NCBI GenBank assembly: GCA_022837245.1
Contig: JALHHX010000016.1
Span: 1 to 38,014, forward strand
DNA from: Lentisphaerota bacterium
GTDB taxonomy: Bacteria; Verrucomicrobiota; Kiritimatiellia; RFP12; UBA3636
DNA length: 38,014 nucleotides
Reading direction: 5' to 3'
Every line of letters starts with the position of its first letter. The stretch's first letter is position 1. The notes below the pieces were generated by a model. The model was not told where the DNA came from. It did not search any database and saw nothing but the letters and a program-made list of their open reading frames with translations. The translations under genes and the position numbers were made by a program. Shown here in pieces: positions 7,183-15,226 of the stretch.

Positions 7183-8217
7183 CAACGAGAGACCGGGTAC
7201 ATCCCATGGTTCGTCAAGGCCGAGTCCGCGCAGATCGGCGGCGACGTTCTTCTGCTCTGCTTCGTAAAGACGCCAGATAACACGCAAACTCTGCAGGCTG
7301 CCAATGCCGTCCGTAAGCGGTCTGTTGCCGGTGCGTATGCATTCCAGAAAGTGCGCCATCTGTCCGTGCGTGTTCTTCTGCCCCAGGGAATCGAGCACCA
7401 CTTGTTCGGGCTGTCCGAATTTGAGGATAAGCACTTTCCCTTCGTTCACGCGTATATCGATCATGCCCTCTGTGCCATGAATGTGCATGCTCGAACGCAG
7501 GCGGGATCCGCGCGCACCCCATGTGCCAAAATGATACGCGGTGATTCCATTCTCAAACTCCAGCACGACGTTGCTAGAGCCTTCCTTCTCCATCCATGGA
7601 GTCCCGCGGTTGGTGCCGATGTGGAATCCGCGCACAGGGCGCCCAAGGAACCATAGAAGCAGATCCACGTAGTGACATCCGTGACTGAAGAACTGCCCTC
7701 CCCCAAGCGTCGCGATCTTGTGGCCCCAGAGACGGTCGTCCGGGAAACGCGTGAACTGCTCGGTCCAGATCGACATCTGGAACGGGTCGCCGATTGCGCC
7801 GCTTTCCACTAGTTCCTTTGCCTTGAGCACAAGCGGATTGTAGCGCATCACGTAGCCAATCATCAGCACGAGTTTCTTTTCGTCAGCCAGGTGCACGAGA
7901 TCAAGGCATTCAGACTCGGTGATCGCCAGCGGCTTCTCCATCAAGACGTGCTTACCGGCCTCAAGGCAAGTCATCCCTACAGGATAGTGCAAATGATGAG
8001 GCAGGACCACGAGCACCGCATCCACAAACGGAAGCATCTCCTTATAGTCAGTCACGGCCATGTCGGCCTTGAGCAGTTCCTTCGCCTTCCCTGCGCGCTC
8101 TTCGACTATATCGCACACTGCGGTGATCCGGACAGAATCTTCAAGCCCCTCGATTCCTTTTTCGTGAGACTTCTCCATCCCGCCACAGCCGATTATTCCC
8201 AAACGCATCTGTTTCAT
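7171..8217 (-). CDS. Gfo/Idh/MocA family NAD(P)-dependent oxidoreductase
   Basis: A 348-residue oxidoreductase acting on a sugar, inositol or similar polyol. The N-terminal Rossmann fold shows GIIGCGGMEKSH (residues 7-18) and the diagnostic MEKPLAIT (Glu94-Lys95-Pro96) found across the family. The C-terminal part has the alpha/beta substrate domain (SHGCHYVDLLLWFLGRP, GTWGARGSRLRSSMHIHGTEGMI). It starts 22 bp after the 662-aa gene and is probably cotranscribed with it, which suggests a role in sugar processing. The ATG at 8208 (Met4) is an alternative start. Substrate cannot be assigned. Confidence 0.85.
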   Translation of the reverse strand: MKQMRLGIIGCGGMEKSHEKGIEGLEDSVRITAVCDIVEERAGKAKELLKADMAVTDYKEMLPFVDAVLVVLPHHLHYPVGMTCLEAGKHVLMEKPLAITESECLDLVHLADEKKLVLMIGYVMRYNPLVLKAKELVESGAIGDPFQMSIWTEQFTRFPDDRLWGHKIATLGGGQFFSHGCHYVDLLLWFLGRPVRGFHIGTNRGTPWMEKEGSSNVVLEFENGITAYHFGTWGARGSRLRSSMHIHGTEGMIDIRVNEGKVLILKFGQPEQVVLDSLGQKNTHGQMAHFLECIRTGNRPLTDGIGSLQSLRVIWRLYEAEQKNVAADLRGLGLDEPWDVPGLSLLPE

Positions 8218-8239
8218 GATTTTATACTTGTGATGGTTT

Positions 8240-10228
8240 TTATTTTAACTGGATTTTGAAAATCCCCGTTTCGAATGTGGTCAACGGAACTGGAATGGCG
8301 AAGTGCCCATGCCCGTAGTCCGAGACGCCGACCTCGCCCCACTCCCCGCTTGGCGAGAGCCTTTCCGCCGACAACACGTAGCGTAAAGAGCGTAGCTCGA
8401 CGCTCTTAAGCGGGTCTATGCCGGCGTTGAAAACACACAGCAACGCTGTGCCGTCGCGGCATGTCCCGTACCGGGCGGAAACGTCTTGCTGGGTGTCGAC
8501 AATCATCTCCATCCTTCCGTCGTCACTGAGACAGTCGAGCATTGTAATTATGTGCTCGCGCTGTCCGTGCGCAAGGAGGTTATAAGCGCGCATCTGCGGG
8601 CCGAAAACCGTAACGCCAACACGCGCTCCGAATTCGTTCGTGTACAATGTGGCCCCAGCGCCGGCATACATGTCGGCCTGCGAGTCACCGCCGGGGTTGC
8701 TCGCGTACAACCTCAGCAGTTCTTCAGTCTCATGGGTCGAGGGCATTAGCCTCTTCATGGAAGGATCTATCATGCGCCGTGCGGATTTGCCAGTTCGAGT
8801 ATCGAGCACGCGTGAGAAGATGAACGAATCGTCTTCCACCACAGAGCAACCCATGTAACGCGCAAAACCACGTTCCGCTAGTTTATAGGCAGCATGGCTG
8901 TCTAGGAGCAACCCGCCTTTGAAGAATTCCAGCAACTCTTGGTCAGAGAAGTAATCCACGTTCCCGCCGGCGAGCATGCGCAGCGCCTGGCGATCCGACA
9001 TCTCGTAGGTGCACGGAATGCCGAAGCGGCACAGCATGTTTCCCGCAAATTCAGCCTGTTGGCTCGGAGTGTACGGCCTGAGGGGGTCGTAGTTGTCTTT
9101 GATGCGTGGAACTGGCTGCACCGGACCCTTCCACGCGATGCCTTCGACGGTTCCGAGCAGCTCATCATAGAATCCCAAATTGTCGTGCACTATCTGTTCG
9201 TATGGAGCCGCGGCCTCAGGGTTCGGTTTTGTGAAATCAGCGATCCACAACTTCGAGCCGCTGAGACCGTCGAGTATGCCGCTTGTTATGTGCGCATGAA
9301 GCGCTGTGGCACCTTCGCTGCGGAGCGTCTGCGGGTATGTGTCACTTTCATCGATCACTTCGTCAATGCCCTTGACCGATGCGATGCGCTTAGAGGTCGT
9401 TCCCTGCAGCGCCGCAATCGCCTGAGTGCTGGTGTTTAGGTAATATGCGTTTGCAACTCGCACGAAAGGCTCGGTCCCGCCCGCCAGTATGCGTGCGATT
9501 TCCTCGGCGAACACGTGGCCCGAGCCCGGCATGCAGTACCCGCAGCGCATTGACGGATCGTGCCTGTCGATCTCGGCGCGTATTTCGCGCGCGAAAACGC
9601 GCGAGGTTTCGATTCGCAGATTCTCGTAAGTGCGTTTGAGCGGATCCGAGGCCGGGATTTTTTCAAGCGCGGCAAGAAGTTGGGAACCGTTTTCAAAACC
9701 AGTACCCGCTGCGGCATTAAGCTCCGCAAGATGCGCTGGACAGCAGCATTCGCCGTCCCTCAAGCCGAAATCGTCGTCCACGAGAAGGAAGGCAGGATCG
9801 AGCGATGCGAATTTCCCAACCGCTTTTATTATATAGTCTCGAAAGCGCTTGTCGGAGGGGCACATTCGCTGGATGGTCGTTCCATCGAGCTTGACGATAC
9901 GTTGCCATGGTTCGTTCGTGAGTTTGATGTGACCGCTCCAACCGTGACCAATGATGCTTTGTATCAGGATGCCGAGTTCTATGCCGGGCTCGTCATCGAG
10001 CTCCTGTTTCATACGTGCAAAGAAATCAGCGAGCTTGCCTGCATGCGCAGATGCCGGCATGCCTTGCGGATGTATGCTCAAGCTAAACGCAAAGCGCTTC
10101 AGGCCGACCTCGCGCGCGATTCTCCGCGTGTTCGCCACAACAAACTCGGGATTGTCTATGAATGCGGGAGTTACATTGTAGAATCTGAACTTACTCCCGC
10201 GTTTTTCATCTCTTTTTACTTTCTGCAT
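8240..10228 (-). CDS. Uncharacterised 662-aa protein, glycosidase-like TIM-barrel suspected
   Basis: I do not recognise a named family. The protein has no signal peptide or membrane segment. The N-terminal two thirds alternate helix- and strand-like segments as a TIM barrel would, with acidic motifs such as AFLLVDDDFGLRDGECCCP (about 140-160) and SVKGIDEVIDESDTYPQ. The end (about 570-662) looks like a beta-sandwich and finishes with a segment (TTFETGIFKIQLK) reminiscent of C-terminal domains of clan GH-A glycosidases such as GH42. This resemblance is impressionistic. The gene precedes a Gfo/Idh/MocA oxidoreductase and shares an upstream motif with a nearby AraC gene, supporting a carbohydrate role. 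The start codon lacks a close Shine-Dalgarno sequence. Confidence 0.6.
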   Translation of the reverse strand: MQKVKRDEKRGSKFRFYNVTPAFIDNPEFVVANTRRIAREVGLKRFAFSLSIHPQGMPASAHAGKLADFFARMKQELDDEPGIELGILIQSIIGHGWSGHIKLTNEPWQRIVKLDGTTIQRMCPSDKRFRDYIIKAVGKFASLDPAFLLVDDDFGLRDGECCCPAHLAELNAAAGTGFENGSQLLAALEKIPASDPLKRTYENLRIETSRVFAREIRAEIDRHDPSMRCGYCMPGSGHVFAEEIARILAGGTEPFVRVANAYYLNTSTQAIAALQGTTSKRIASVKGIDEVIDESDTYPQTLRSEGATALHAHITSGILDGLSGSKLWIADFTKPNPEAAAPYEQIVHDNLGFYDELLGTVEGIAWKGPVQPVPRIKDNYDPLRPYTPSQQAEFAGNMLCRFGIPCTYEMSDRQALRMLAGGNVDYFSDQELLEFFKGGLLLDSHAAYKLAERGFARYMGCSVVEDDSFIFSRVLDTRTGKSARRMIDPSMKRLMPSTHETEELLRLYASNPGGDSQADMYAGAGATLYTNEFGARVGVTVFGPQMRAYNLLAHGQREHIITMLDCLSDDGRMEMIVDTQQDVSARYGTCRDGTALLCVFNAGIDPLKSVELRSLRYVLSAERLSPSGEWGEVGVSDYGHGHFAIPVPLTTFETGIFKIQLK

Positions 10229-10348
10229 ATTTAAATCTACTTCTCCAATTGCCTTAATTGTGGCCTAGCCATAGCACGGGGATCGGTACAAGGACGTGAG
10301 CCCTATGCTACGCGACTGTCATAGAATACCCCATTGCCATCAAGTGTC

Positions 10349-10361
10349 ATTATACATTATA
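10349..10361 (-). promoter_or_regulatory. Candidate -10 elements upstream of the 662-aa gene
   Basis: Read on the minus strand, two TATAAT hexamers (10356-10361 and 10349-10354) lie about 120 bp before the start codon. Neither has a good -35 at 16-18 bp, as expected for an activator-dependent promoter. The shared motif at 10419-10449 lies 60-90 bp upstream. Confidence 0.35.
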
Positions 10362-10384
10362 CAGCAATTCTTATACAGCAATTC
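10357..10384. repeat. Perfect 14-bp tandem duplication in a promoter region
   Basis: TTATACAGCAATTC occurs twice back to back (10357-10370 and 10371-10384) in the 308-bp intergenic region before the 662-aa gene. It overlaps one of the -10 candidates and may have duplicated a regulatory site. Confidence 0.8.
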
Positions 10385-10418
10385 AAGAGACGAAGACATC
10401 CTATTTTTTTCAGGCAGG

Positions 10419-10449
10419 TTTATCACGGTTCTTAAGGCTTACTAAACGG
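10419..10449. promoter_or_regulatory. Shared motif copy A (candidate AraC operator)
   Basis: A 31-bp stretch centred on GGTTCTTAAGGCTTAC matches the stretch at 15046-15076 at 25 of 31 positions. It lies about 190 bp before the start of the 662-aa gene. The match between two otherwise unrelated intergenic regions flanking a regulator suggests a binding site. Confidence 0.45.
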
Positions 10450-10481
10450 CTTGTGCTCGCCTACGGAATCACGCAAGCCGA

Positions 10482-10517
10482 GTGCGGTGCAACGCGCTAC
10501 CGCACGCTACACCGCAC
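10482..10517 (-). terminator. Hairpin after the 1448-aa secreted protein gene
   Basis: GTGCGGTG (10482-10489) pairs with CACCGCAC (10510-10517), about 20 bp beyond the stop codon of the gene ending at 10537. The stem is GC-rich but no U-tract follows, so it may be a transcript 3' end structure rather than a classical intrinsic terminator. Confidence 0.35.
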
Positions 10518-10536
10518 ACATGGCAAACTTATGACA

Positions 10537-13500
10537 CTACCGGACTATAAATATGGTCTGTCCTAGTGACCATATCAGCTCGCCGCCGTCCTCCACTACG
10601 ACGTCTTCTTCGATGCCATCGGTAAACGTATGGTAAGACTCGGCAACAAAGACTTCACGACCGTTGAGCTGCAGCCGGCTGTTGGCATCGACCCATGACA
10701 CATCACCGAACTTCACGTTGGCGTCGGTGATTCCGACGCGCGCAAGGTCGCGAACCTCAAGAGCCATGTGTCGCAGAGCGGGTCGGTCGGCGTCCAGTGC
10801 CTGTGGCAACTCTGTTACGATGTTTGTCTTTGACTGGGAGTCGTTGTCCACAATCAGGCGGCGTAACACGGGGGCAACGCCGCTTCGACCTTCAAGGTAG
10901 ATCGTGCCCGAGGCACCGGATGCAGTAGCATCGCTCCAGCGCTGCATGCTCGACACGTCGAAAGCGACATCGCCGAATTCCGCCGAATCGGAGAGTACCA
11001 CGGCGATGCGTCCGCCGCCGCCACCTTGATATCCCATTGCGCCGCTGGCATCGACCCGGCCGTTGCCTTCGAGCGAAGAGCCTTTGAGGTAAACCGATCC
11101 GCCTGAGCCGCCGCCGGTCATGTCGTTGCCATTATACGAATTGGCCAGAATTTCGCCGTTAAGCGTGATGCCGCCGTCAACGACCACGTGAACATTGCCA
11201 CCACCTGGCGATCCAGAGCCGCTACCAAGAGACTCCGGGTGAGAGATCGAGCCGTAGGTCACGCCCTTGGCAGCGTAGGCGGGGTCGTAGTTGCCCAAGC
11301 CGCCGTGGGAGCCGCCGCGGCCCTTCACATCGCGCCCGCCCCAGATTCCCGCGCCGGGCCCGCGCATGTTGGCGAAGCCGCGGTTGATGACATCGATCAC
11401 GGCGTTGCTACCAAGGGTGAAATCGCCGCCGACGCTGACGGACAACCGATCCGCCGCCACGGTATCTCCCGTGTTGACGGGGTGCGTCCATGTTCCGTTG
11501 TTAAGTATGCAGTCGCCCGTGATCGTGAAGTTGGTGAATGTGCCATGCCCGGGGTAGCGCGTGTTGAAGACAACCCACCCGTGGTAGCCGTCGGCTGGTG
11601 TGTACGAGGCAGCAAAGCCATCGGTCTGCGTCCACGACGCCACGGGGATGTCGAGATCCCAGTGCATCTCCTTCAGACTTGTCTCGTCCAGCACGATGTG
11701 CGCGCCGTTGCCCGGCGCGAGGTGCGGATACCAGTTGTCGGGGTTGCTGGCAAGCACGTCCGCGCCGCCGCCGATCCAGGTGGACGTGTCGGCCGCAGTG
11801 CTGGCGAAGATCGCCCGCAACGTGCGCTCCTGATCCACCTTGGCCACTAGCGGGTTGTCCGTGCGGTTGGAGCCAACGGGGACGTCGCCCTCCCAGTAGA
11901 CGAAGGCGTGGCCGGAAGCCGGCGTGGCCGTCAACGTGACATCGGTACCATACGCATAGAGGTTGTCGGCGCTTTCCGGATACCGTGATACCGAACCGTT
12001 GGGGCCATTCGTCACGACCAGAGCGAGATCGATCACCGATGCATTCCATACGATGGCGCCGCCGTTTTCGAGCACCGTGCCGCCGCCGTAGTCGGCAGGG
12101 AAATTGCCGGCAGGCTCCTCCGCCTTGAGGTAGAGTGTGTAGCCATTCAAATCAATTGACGAGCCGGTTTCGAGCAAATCGAAATCGCCAGCCATTAGAC
12201 TGGAGGATAGCTGCACCCTGCCTTGGTTCAGGATTTCCAATGTCGAGTTTTCGATCTCCCCGCCCACAGCGGGGGCGAGGTCGTAAGTCTCACCAGTAGG
12301 CATGAGGTTTGCAAACACCTGCGCAGGCGCATACCGATCTTTGTTGTCCACGATTAGACGGCGGACGGAAGGTTCGCCGTTGCTCCAGCCTTCGAGATAG
12401 ACCGTGCCGGCCGCGCCGTTGTGCTCCCTATCAGCCGTCGAGGTGCCGTGGATGTTTCCAGAGGCGTCAAAGGAAATATTGGCGAAATCAGTTGAATTGG
12501 TCAGGATGACGGCGATGCGCCCTCCGCCGCCACCGCAGTAACCAACGGAACCCTGGGCGTTGAGCTGTCCTGAGCCCGTAAGCGATGCGCCGCGCAGGTA
12601 GATCGAGCCGCCTGCGCTGCCGACGTTTTGCGTGCCGTCCATGGTTCGGTCGGAGTGGGCCTCGATGATTCCGTCTATGGCCAGCGCTCCTTTCGCATGG
12701 ATCAGCGCTGCGCCGCCGCCTGGCGTTGCAGCAGCACTACCAAGTGTGGTAGGTGCAGTGATCGAGCCGTAAGTTATGCCCGGAGGGGTGCTCCCGACAA
12801 CGTAGCCGCCCATGCCGCCATGCGATCCGCCGCGTCCGTTTGCAGGGCGGTTCCCGCCGATGCCGGCGCCTGGGCCTCGGCCGCCAGCGTAGCCACGGTT
12901 GACGACCGTGACGCGGGCGCCGGAAGCGAGCGTGAAGTCGCCGTCCACCGTCACGGACAGACGCTCCTTGGCTATGTCAACGCCGGTGTTAGCCGGATGA
13001 GTCCATCCGCCGCCGCCTAGTTCGCAGTCACCCCTAATGGCGAGATTTGTGAACGTGCCCTGTCCAGGGAAACGGGTTTGCATTGTAACGAGGCCCTTGT
13101 GTCCCAGGACCTTGGTTTCCAGAACCCCGTAGAAAAAGACGTAGTCGGACGTTTGTATCCATGAGGCAGGCTCAATGTTCAAATCCCAGTTGCACTCGAC
13201 GTCGCTTGCCGCGTTGAATACGATGTGGCAGCCTGATGTCGGAGCCGACGCCGGATACCAGTTGGCCACCGTCGAGGCGTTGCGGTTGGCGCCTTCGCCT
13301 ATCCACGTACGCGTGGCGCCGTCGTCTTTCGCGACAACGGCAGTGAGGTCGCGGCGTCCGTCCATCACGACGGTCAGCGGATTGCTCGTGCGGTTAGACC
13401 CTGCGGGCACATCGCCCTTCCACCACAGGAAAGTGTAGCCTTCGTTTGGAGTGACCGTCAACGTCACCGGCGTGTTGAGTGGGTGGTAGCCGTCGCCCGT

Positions 13501-14883
13501 CGGGCTGGCCGGAGCCGCCGCCACCGAGCTGTCGCCGTAGTCGTATGTCGTCAGCTTGACCGTCGGCGCGGCGTTGCCCCAGACGATCCTGCCGTCGTTA
13601 GTGATGACAGTGCCGAGCAGTGCGGCACCAGGTGCCGCCGCCTTGAGAAACAGCGTATGTCCATTTAGGTCTAGCGTCGAGTCAGCCGAGAGCTCCGTGA
13701 AATCGGCCATGAGCAGATCTGAGGTCAGCTTGATCCTGGCCTTATTGATGAGAGACAATTCCGCGTTTTCCATTTCGCCGCCGCCAGCGGGCGGCGAAGC
13801 GAAGTTGGCCAGTCTTGCAGGAAATTCTCCGACGACCTCTAGACGGCTCGGCATGGGGTAGAGGCGCATGATCGCCGTCTGCGGCACGATGCCAGCCTGA
13901 TCTAAGACGATGCGTTCACCTGCCGTCGTCTTAATGAAAATGGTCCCAGAAGTTCCTCCTGGGCCGGCGTTGCCTGTTCGCGCCTGAATCGACAACCCGC
14001 CAGTTGTTTCCCCGGCCGTCGCAATTAACGCGACTCGGCCACCTCCAGCCGCATAACCACCATTTTCACCCGGGCCTCCATTTGCCCGAAGCGTTCCTGC
14101 GCCACCAACCGTCCCCGCCTGAACGAAGATCGAGCCGCCTGACGAGCCAGAGCGGCGGCCGCTTCGGTAGCCGTCAGCCTGGACGATGCCATCGATCTGC
14201 GCCGCGCCTCCGACCGTGAGCCATAGCGCTCCGCCGCCGGCAGTGCTAGCAGTGCCGCTGCCAAGCGTATCGGGATGCGTGGCAGATCCGTATGTCGGCG
14301 AGCATAGACGGTCGTGGTGGAAGCCTCCGTTGCCGCCATGGCTGGCGCCGCTCCCGTCGTCCTGGTCGTCAACGCCCGCACCCGGGCCGCGACCGCCGGC
14401 GTACCCTTTAGTCGTTAAGTTGATCCCGCCTGCCACTCCCAGCGTAAAGTTTCCGCCGACGGAAACGCGCAGACGGTCCCAGGCCTCGTCGACGCCGCGG
14501 TTGGCACGGTGCGTCCACGTGCCTCCCGCCAATGTGACGTCGCCGGAAATCGTGAGGTTCGTGAAGCCCGTGCCACCGGCTATGCCGGGATACTCCGTCC
14601 AGATCGTCACCGTTCCGGTGTAGTCGGCTGTCTGGTTCCAGTTAAGCAATTCGACATCCAAGTCCCAGTCGCAGTTCTTCGTGCTTGTGGCGTCGAACTG
14701 CACGCTGTCGCCAGTCTGCGGAGCAATGCCGCCCGCCCAGTTCGCAGGCGTGCTGGCAAGCGTGTCTGCGCCCCCGCCGTTCCAAGTGATCGTACTACCC
14801 GCCACGACTGAAACGGTAGTGGTTAAAAACAGCAGAAGCAATCCCGACAAGGTTGTTGAAACACGTATTGGCTTGATTTTCAT
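10537..14883 (-). CDS. Large secreted repeat protein with three homologous units
   Basis: A 1448-residue exported protein beginning with a signal peptide (MKIKPIRVSTTLSGLLLLFL...VVAGS) and a strong AAGGAG 7 bp before the ATG. It is built of three copies of a unit of 430-510 residues, starting near residues 30, 520 and 1030. Each unit opens with a TWxGxGA(D/N)...NW(Y/A)P-type segment, continues through a Thr-rich beta segment, then a Gly-rich part (GYAGGRGPGAG, SHGGxG, GGGGRIAV) and closes with an SxxDLNGxTLYLKA-type beta-helix segment. The first two units end with a compact module (TVTPNEGYTFLWWKGDVPAGSNRT and its copy) of the InlB-B/bacterial-repeat type. No anchor or sorting signal was seen at the C-terminus. 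Likely a surface or extracellular beta-helical protein; substrate unknown. It is divergent from araC. Confidence 0.75.
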   Translation of the reverse strand: MKIKPIRVSTTLSGLLLLFLTTTVSVVAGSTITWNGGGADTLASTPANWAGGIAPQTGDSVQFDATSTKNCDWDLDVELLNWNQTADYTGTVTIWTEYPGIAGGTGFTNLTISGDVTLAGGTWTHRANRGVDEAWDRLRVSVGGNFTLGVAGGINLTTKGYAGGRGPGAGVDDQDDGSGASHGGNGGFHHDRLCSPTYGSATHPDTLGSGTASTAGGGALWLTVGGAAQIDGIVQADGYRSGRRSGSSGGSIFVQAGTVGGAGTLRANGGPGENGGYAAGGGRVALIATAGETTGGLSIQARTGNAGPGGTSGTIFIKTTAGERIVLDQAGIVPQTAIMRLYPMPSRLEVVGEFPARLANFASPPAGGGEMENAELSLINKARIKLTSDLLMADFTELSADSTLDLNGHTLFLKAAAPGAALLGTVITNDGRIVWGNAAPTVKLTTYDYGDSSVAAAPASPTGDGYHPLNTPVTLTVTPNEGYTFLWWKGDVPAGSNRTSNPLTVVMDGRRDLTAVVAKDDGATRTWIGEGANRNASTVANWYPASAPTSGCHIVFNAASDVECNWDLNIEPASWIQTSDYVFFYGVLETKVLGHKGLVTMQTRFPGQGTFTNLAIRGDCELGGGGWTHPANTGVDIAKERLSVTVDGDFTLASGARVTVVNRGYAGGRGPGAGIGGNRPANGRGGSHGGMGGYVVGSTPPGITYGSITAPTTLGSAAATPGGGAALIHAKGALAIDGIIEAHSDRTMDGTQNVGSAGGSIYLRGASLTGSGQLNAQGSVGYCGGGGGRIAVILTNSTDFANISFDASGNIHGTSTADREHNGAAGTVYLEGWSNGEPSVRRLIVDNKDRYAPAQVFANLMPTGETYDLAPAVGGEIENSTLEILNQGRVQLSSSLMAGDFDLLETGSSIDLNGYTLYLKAEEPAGNFPADYGGGTVLENGGAIVWNASVIDLALVVTNGPNGSVSRYPESADNLYAYGTDVTLTATPASGHAFVYWEGDVPVGSNRTDNPLVAKVDQERTLRAIFASTAADTSTWIGGGADVLASNPDNWYPHLAPGNGAHIVLDETSLKEMHWDLDIPVASWTQTDGFAASYTPADGYHGWVVFNTRYPGHGTFTNFTITGDCILNNGTWTHPVNTGDTVAADRLSVSVGGDFTLGSNAVIDVINRGFANMRGPGAGIWGGRDVKGRGGSHGGLGNYDPAYAAKGVTYGSISHPESLGSGSGSPGGGNVHVVVDGGITLNGEILANSYNGNDMTGGGSGGSVYLKGSSLEGNGRVDASGAMGYQGGGGGRIAVVLSDSAEFGDVAFDVSSMQRWSDATASGASGTIYLEGRSGVAPVLRRLIVDNDSQSKTNIVTELPQALDADRPALRHMALEVRDLARVGITDANVKFGDVSWVDANSRLQLNGREVFVAESYHTFTDGIEEDVVVEDGGELIWSLGQTIFIVR

Positions 14884-14998
14884 TCTTTACTCCTTAATTT
14901 GTGAACTGAATTGCTCATGTTCCTGCAAGTGGATCAATGCTGGTTGCGCGGCTGCATTCCACGAGACGGACTCGGGATATACCTCCGGCACTGCGAAC

Positions 14999-15004
14999 AT
15001 TGTA
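14999..15004 (-). promoter_or_regulatory. Candidate -10 for the 1448-aa gene
   Basis: TACAAT on the minus strand lies about 115 bp before the start codon. The -35 region is poor, consistent with activator dependence; motif copy B starts 42 bp upstream of it. Confidence 0.3.
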
Positions 15005-15045
15005 CAACAAGTCAAGTGTTAAAAACCTCCTGCTTCTCAGGTTAA

Positions 15046-15076
15046 TTTGTCCCGTTTCTTAAGGTTTACGAAGCGG
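15046..15076. promoter_or_regulatory. Shared motif copy B (candidate AraC operator)
   Basis: Core GTCCCGTTTCTTAAGGTTT (15049-15067) lies in the 334-bp divergent region between the 1448-aa gene and araC. It matches copy A over 31 bp and copy C over a 19-bp core with two differences. Confidence 0.5.
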
Positions 15077-15162
15077 TCGGAGCGTGAGGACGAAGCCACG
15101 TTCTCAAGACTGGGTGAGAGTTCCGCCCCCATGCCGGAGACTTATTCGACGAAAAAGGGCTA

Positions 15163-15184
15163 AAAGTCCCGTTTTTTAAGATTT
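15163..15184. promoter_or_regulatory. Shared motif copy C (candidate AraC operator, autoregulatory position)
   Basis: GTCCCGTTTTTTAAGATTT (15166-15184) matches copy B at 17 of 19 positions and ends just before the araC -35 hexamer. This position suits binding by AraC at its own promoter. Confidence 0.45.
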
Positions 15185-15189
15185 TGGGC

Positions 15190-15219
15190 TTGTCCTTTTG
15201 GAAAAGTTTCTTGTATAAT
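15190..15219 (+). promoter_or_regulatory. araC promoter overlapping an annotated-style start codon
   Basis: TTGTCC (15190-15195), an 18-bp spacer and a perfect TATAAT (15214-15219). The -10 overlaps the ATG at 15218. If it is used, transcription starts near 15226, so the second in-frame ATG at 15227 would be at or next to the transcript 5' end. Confidence 0.5.
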
Positions 15220-15226
15220 GGACGCC

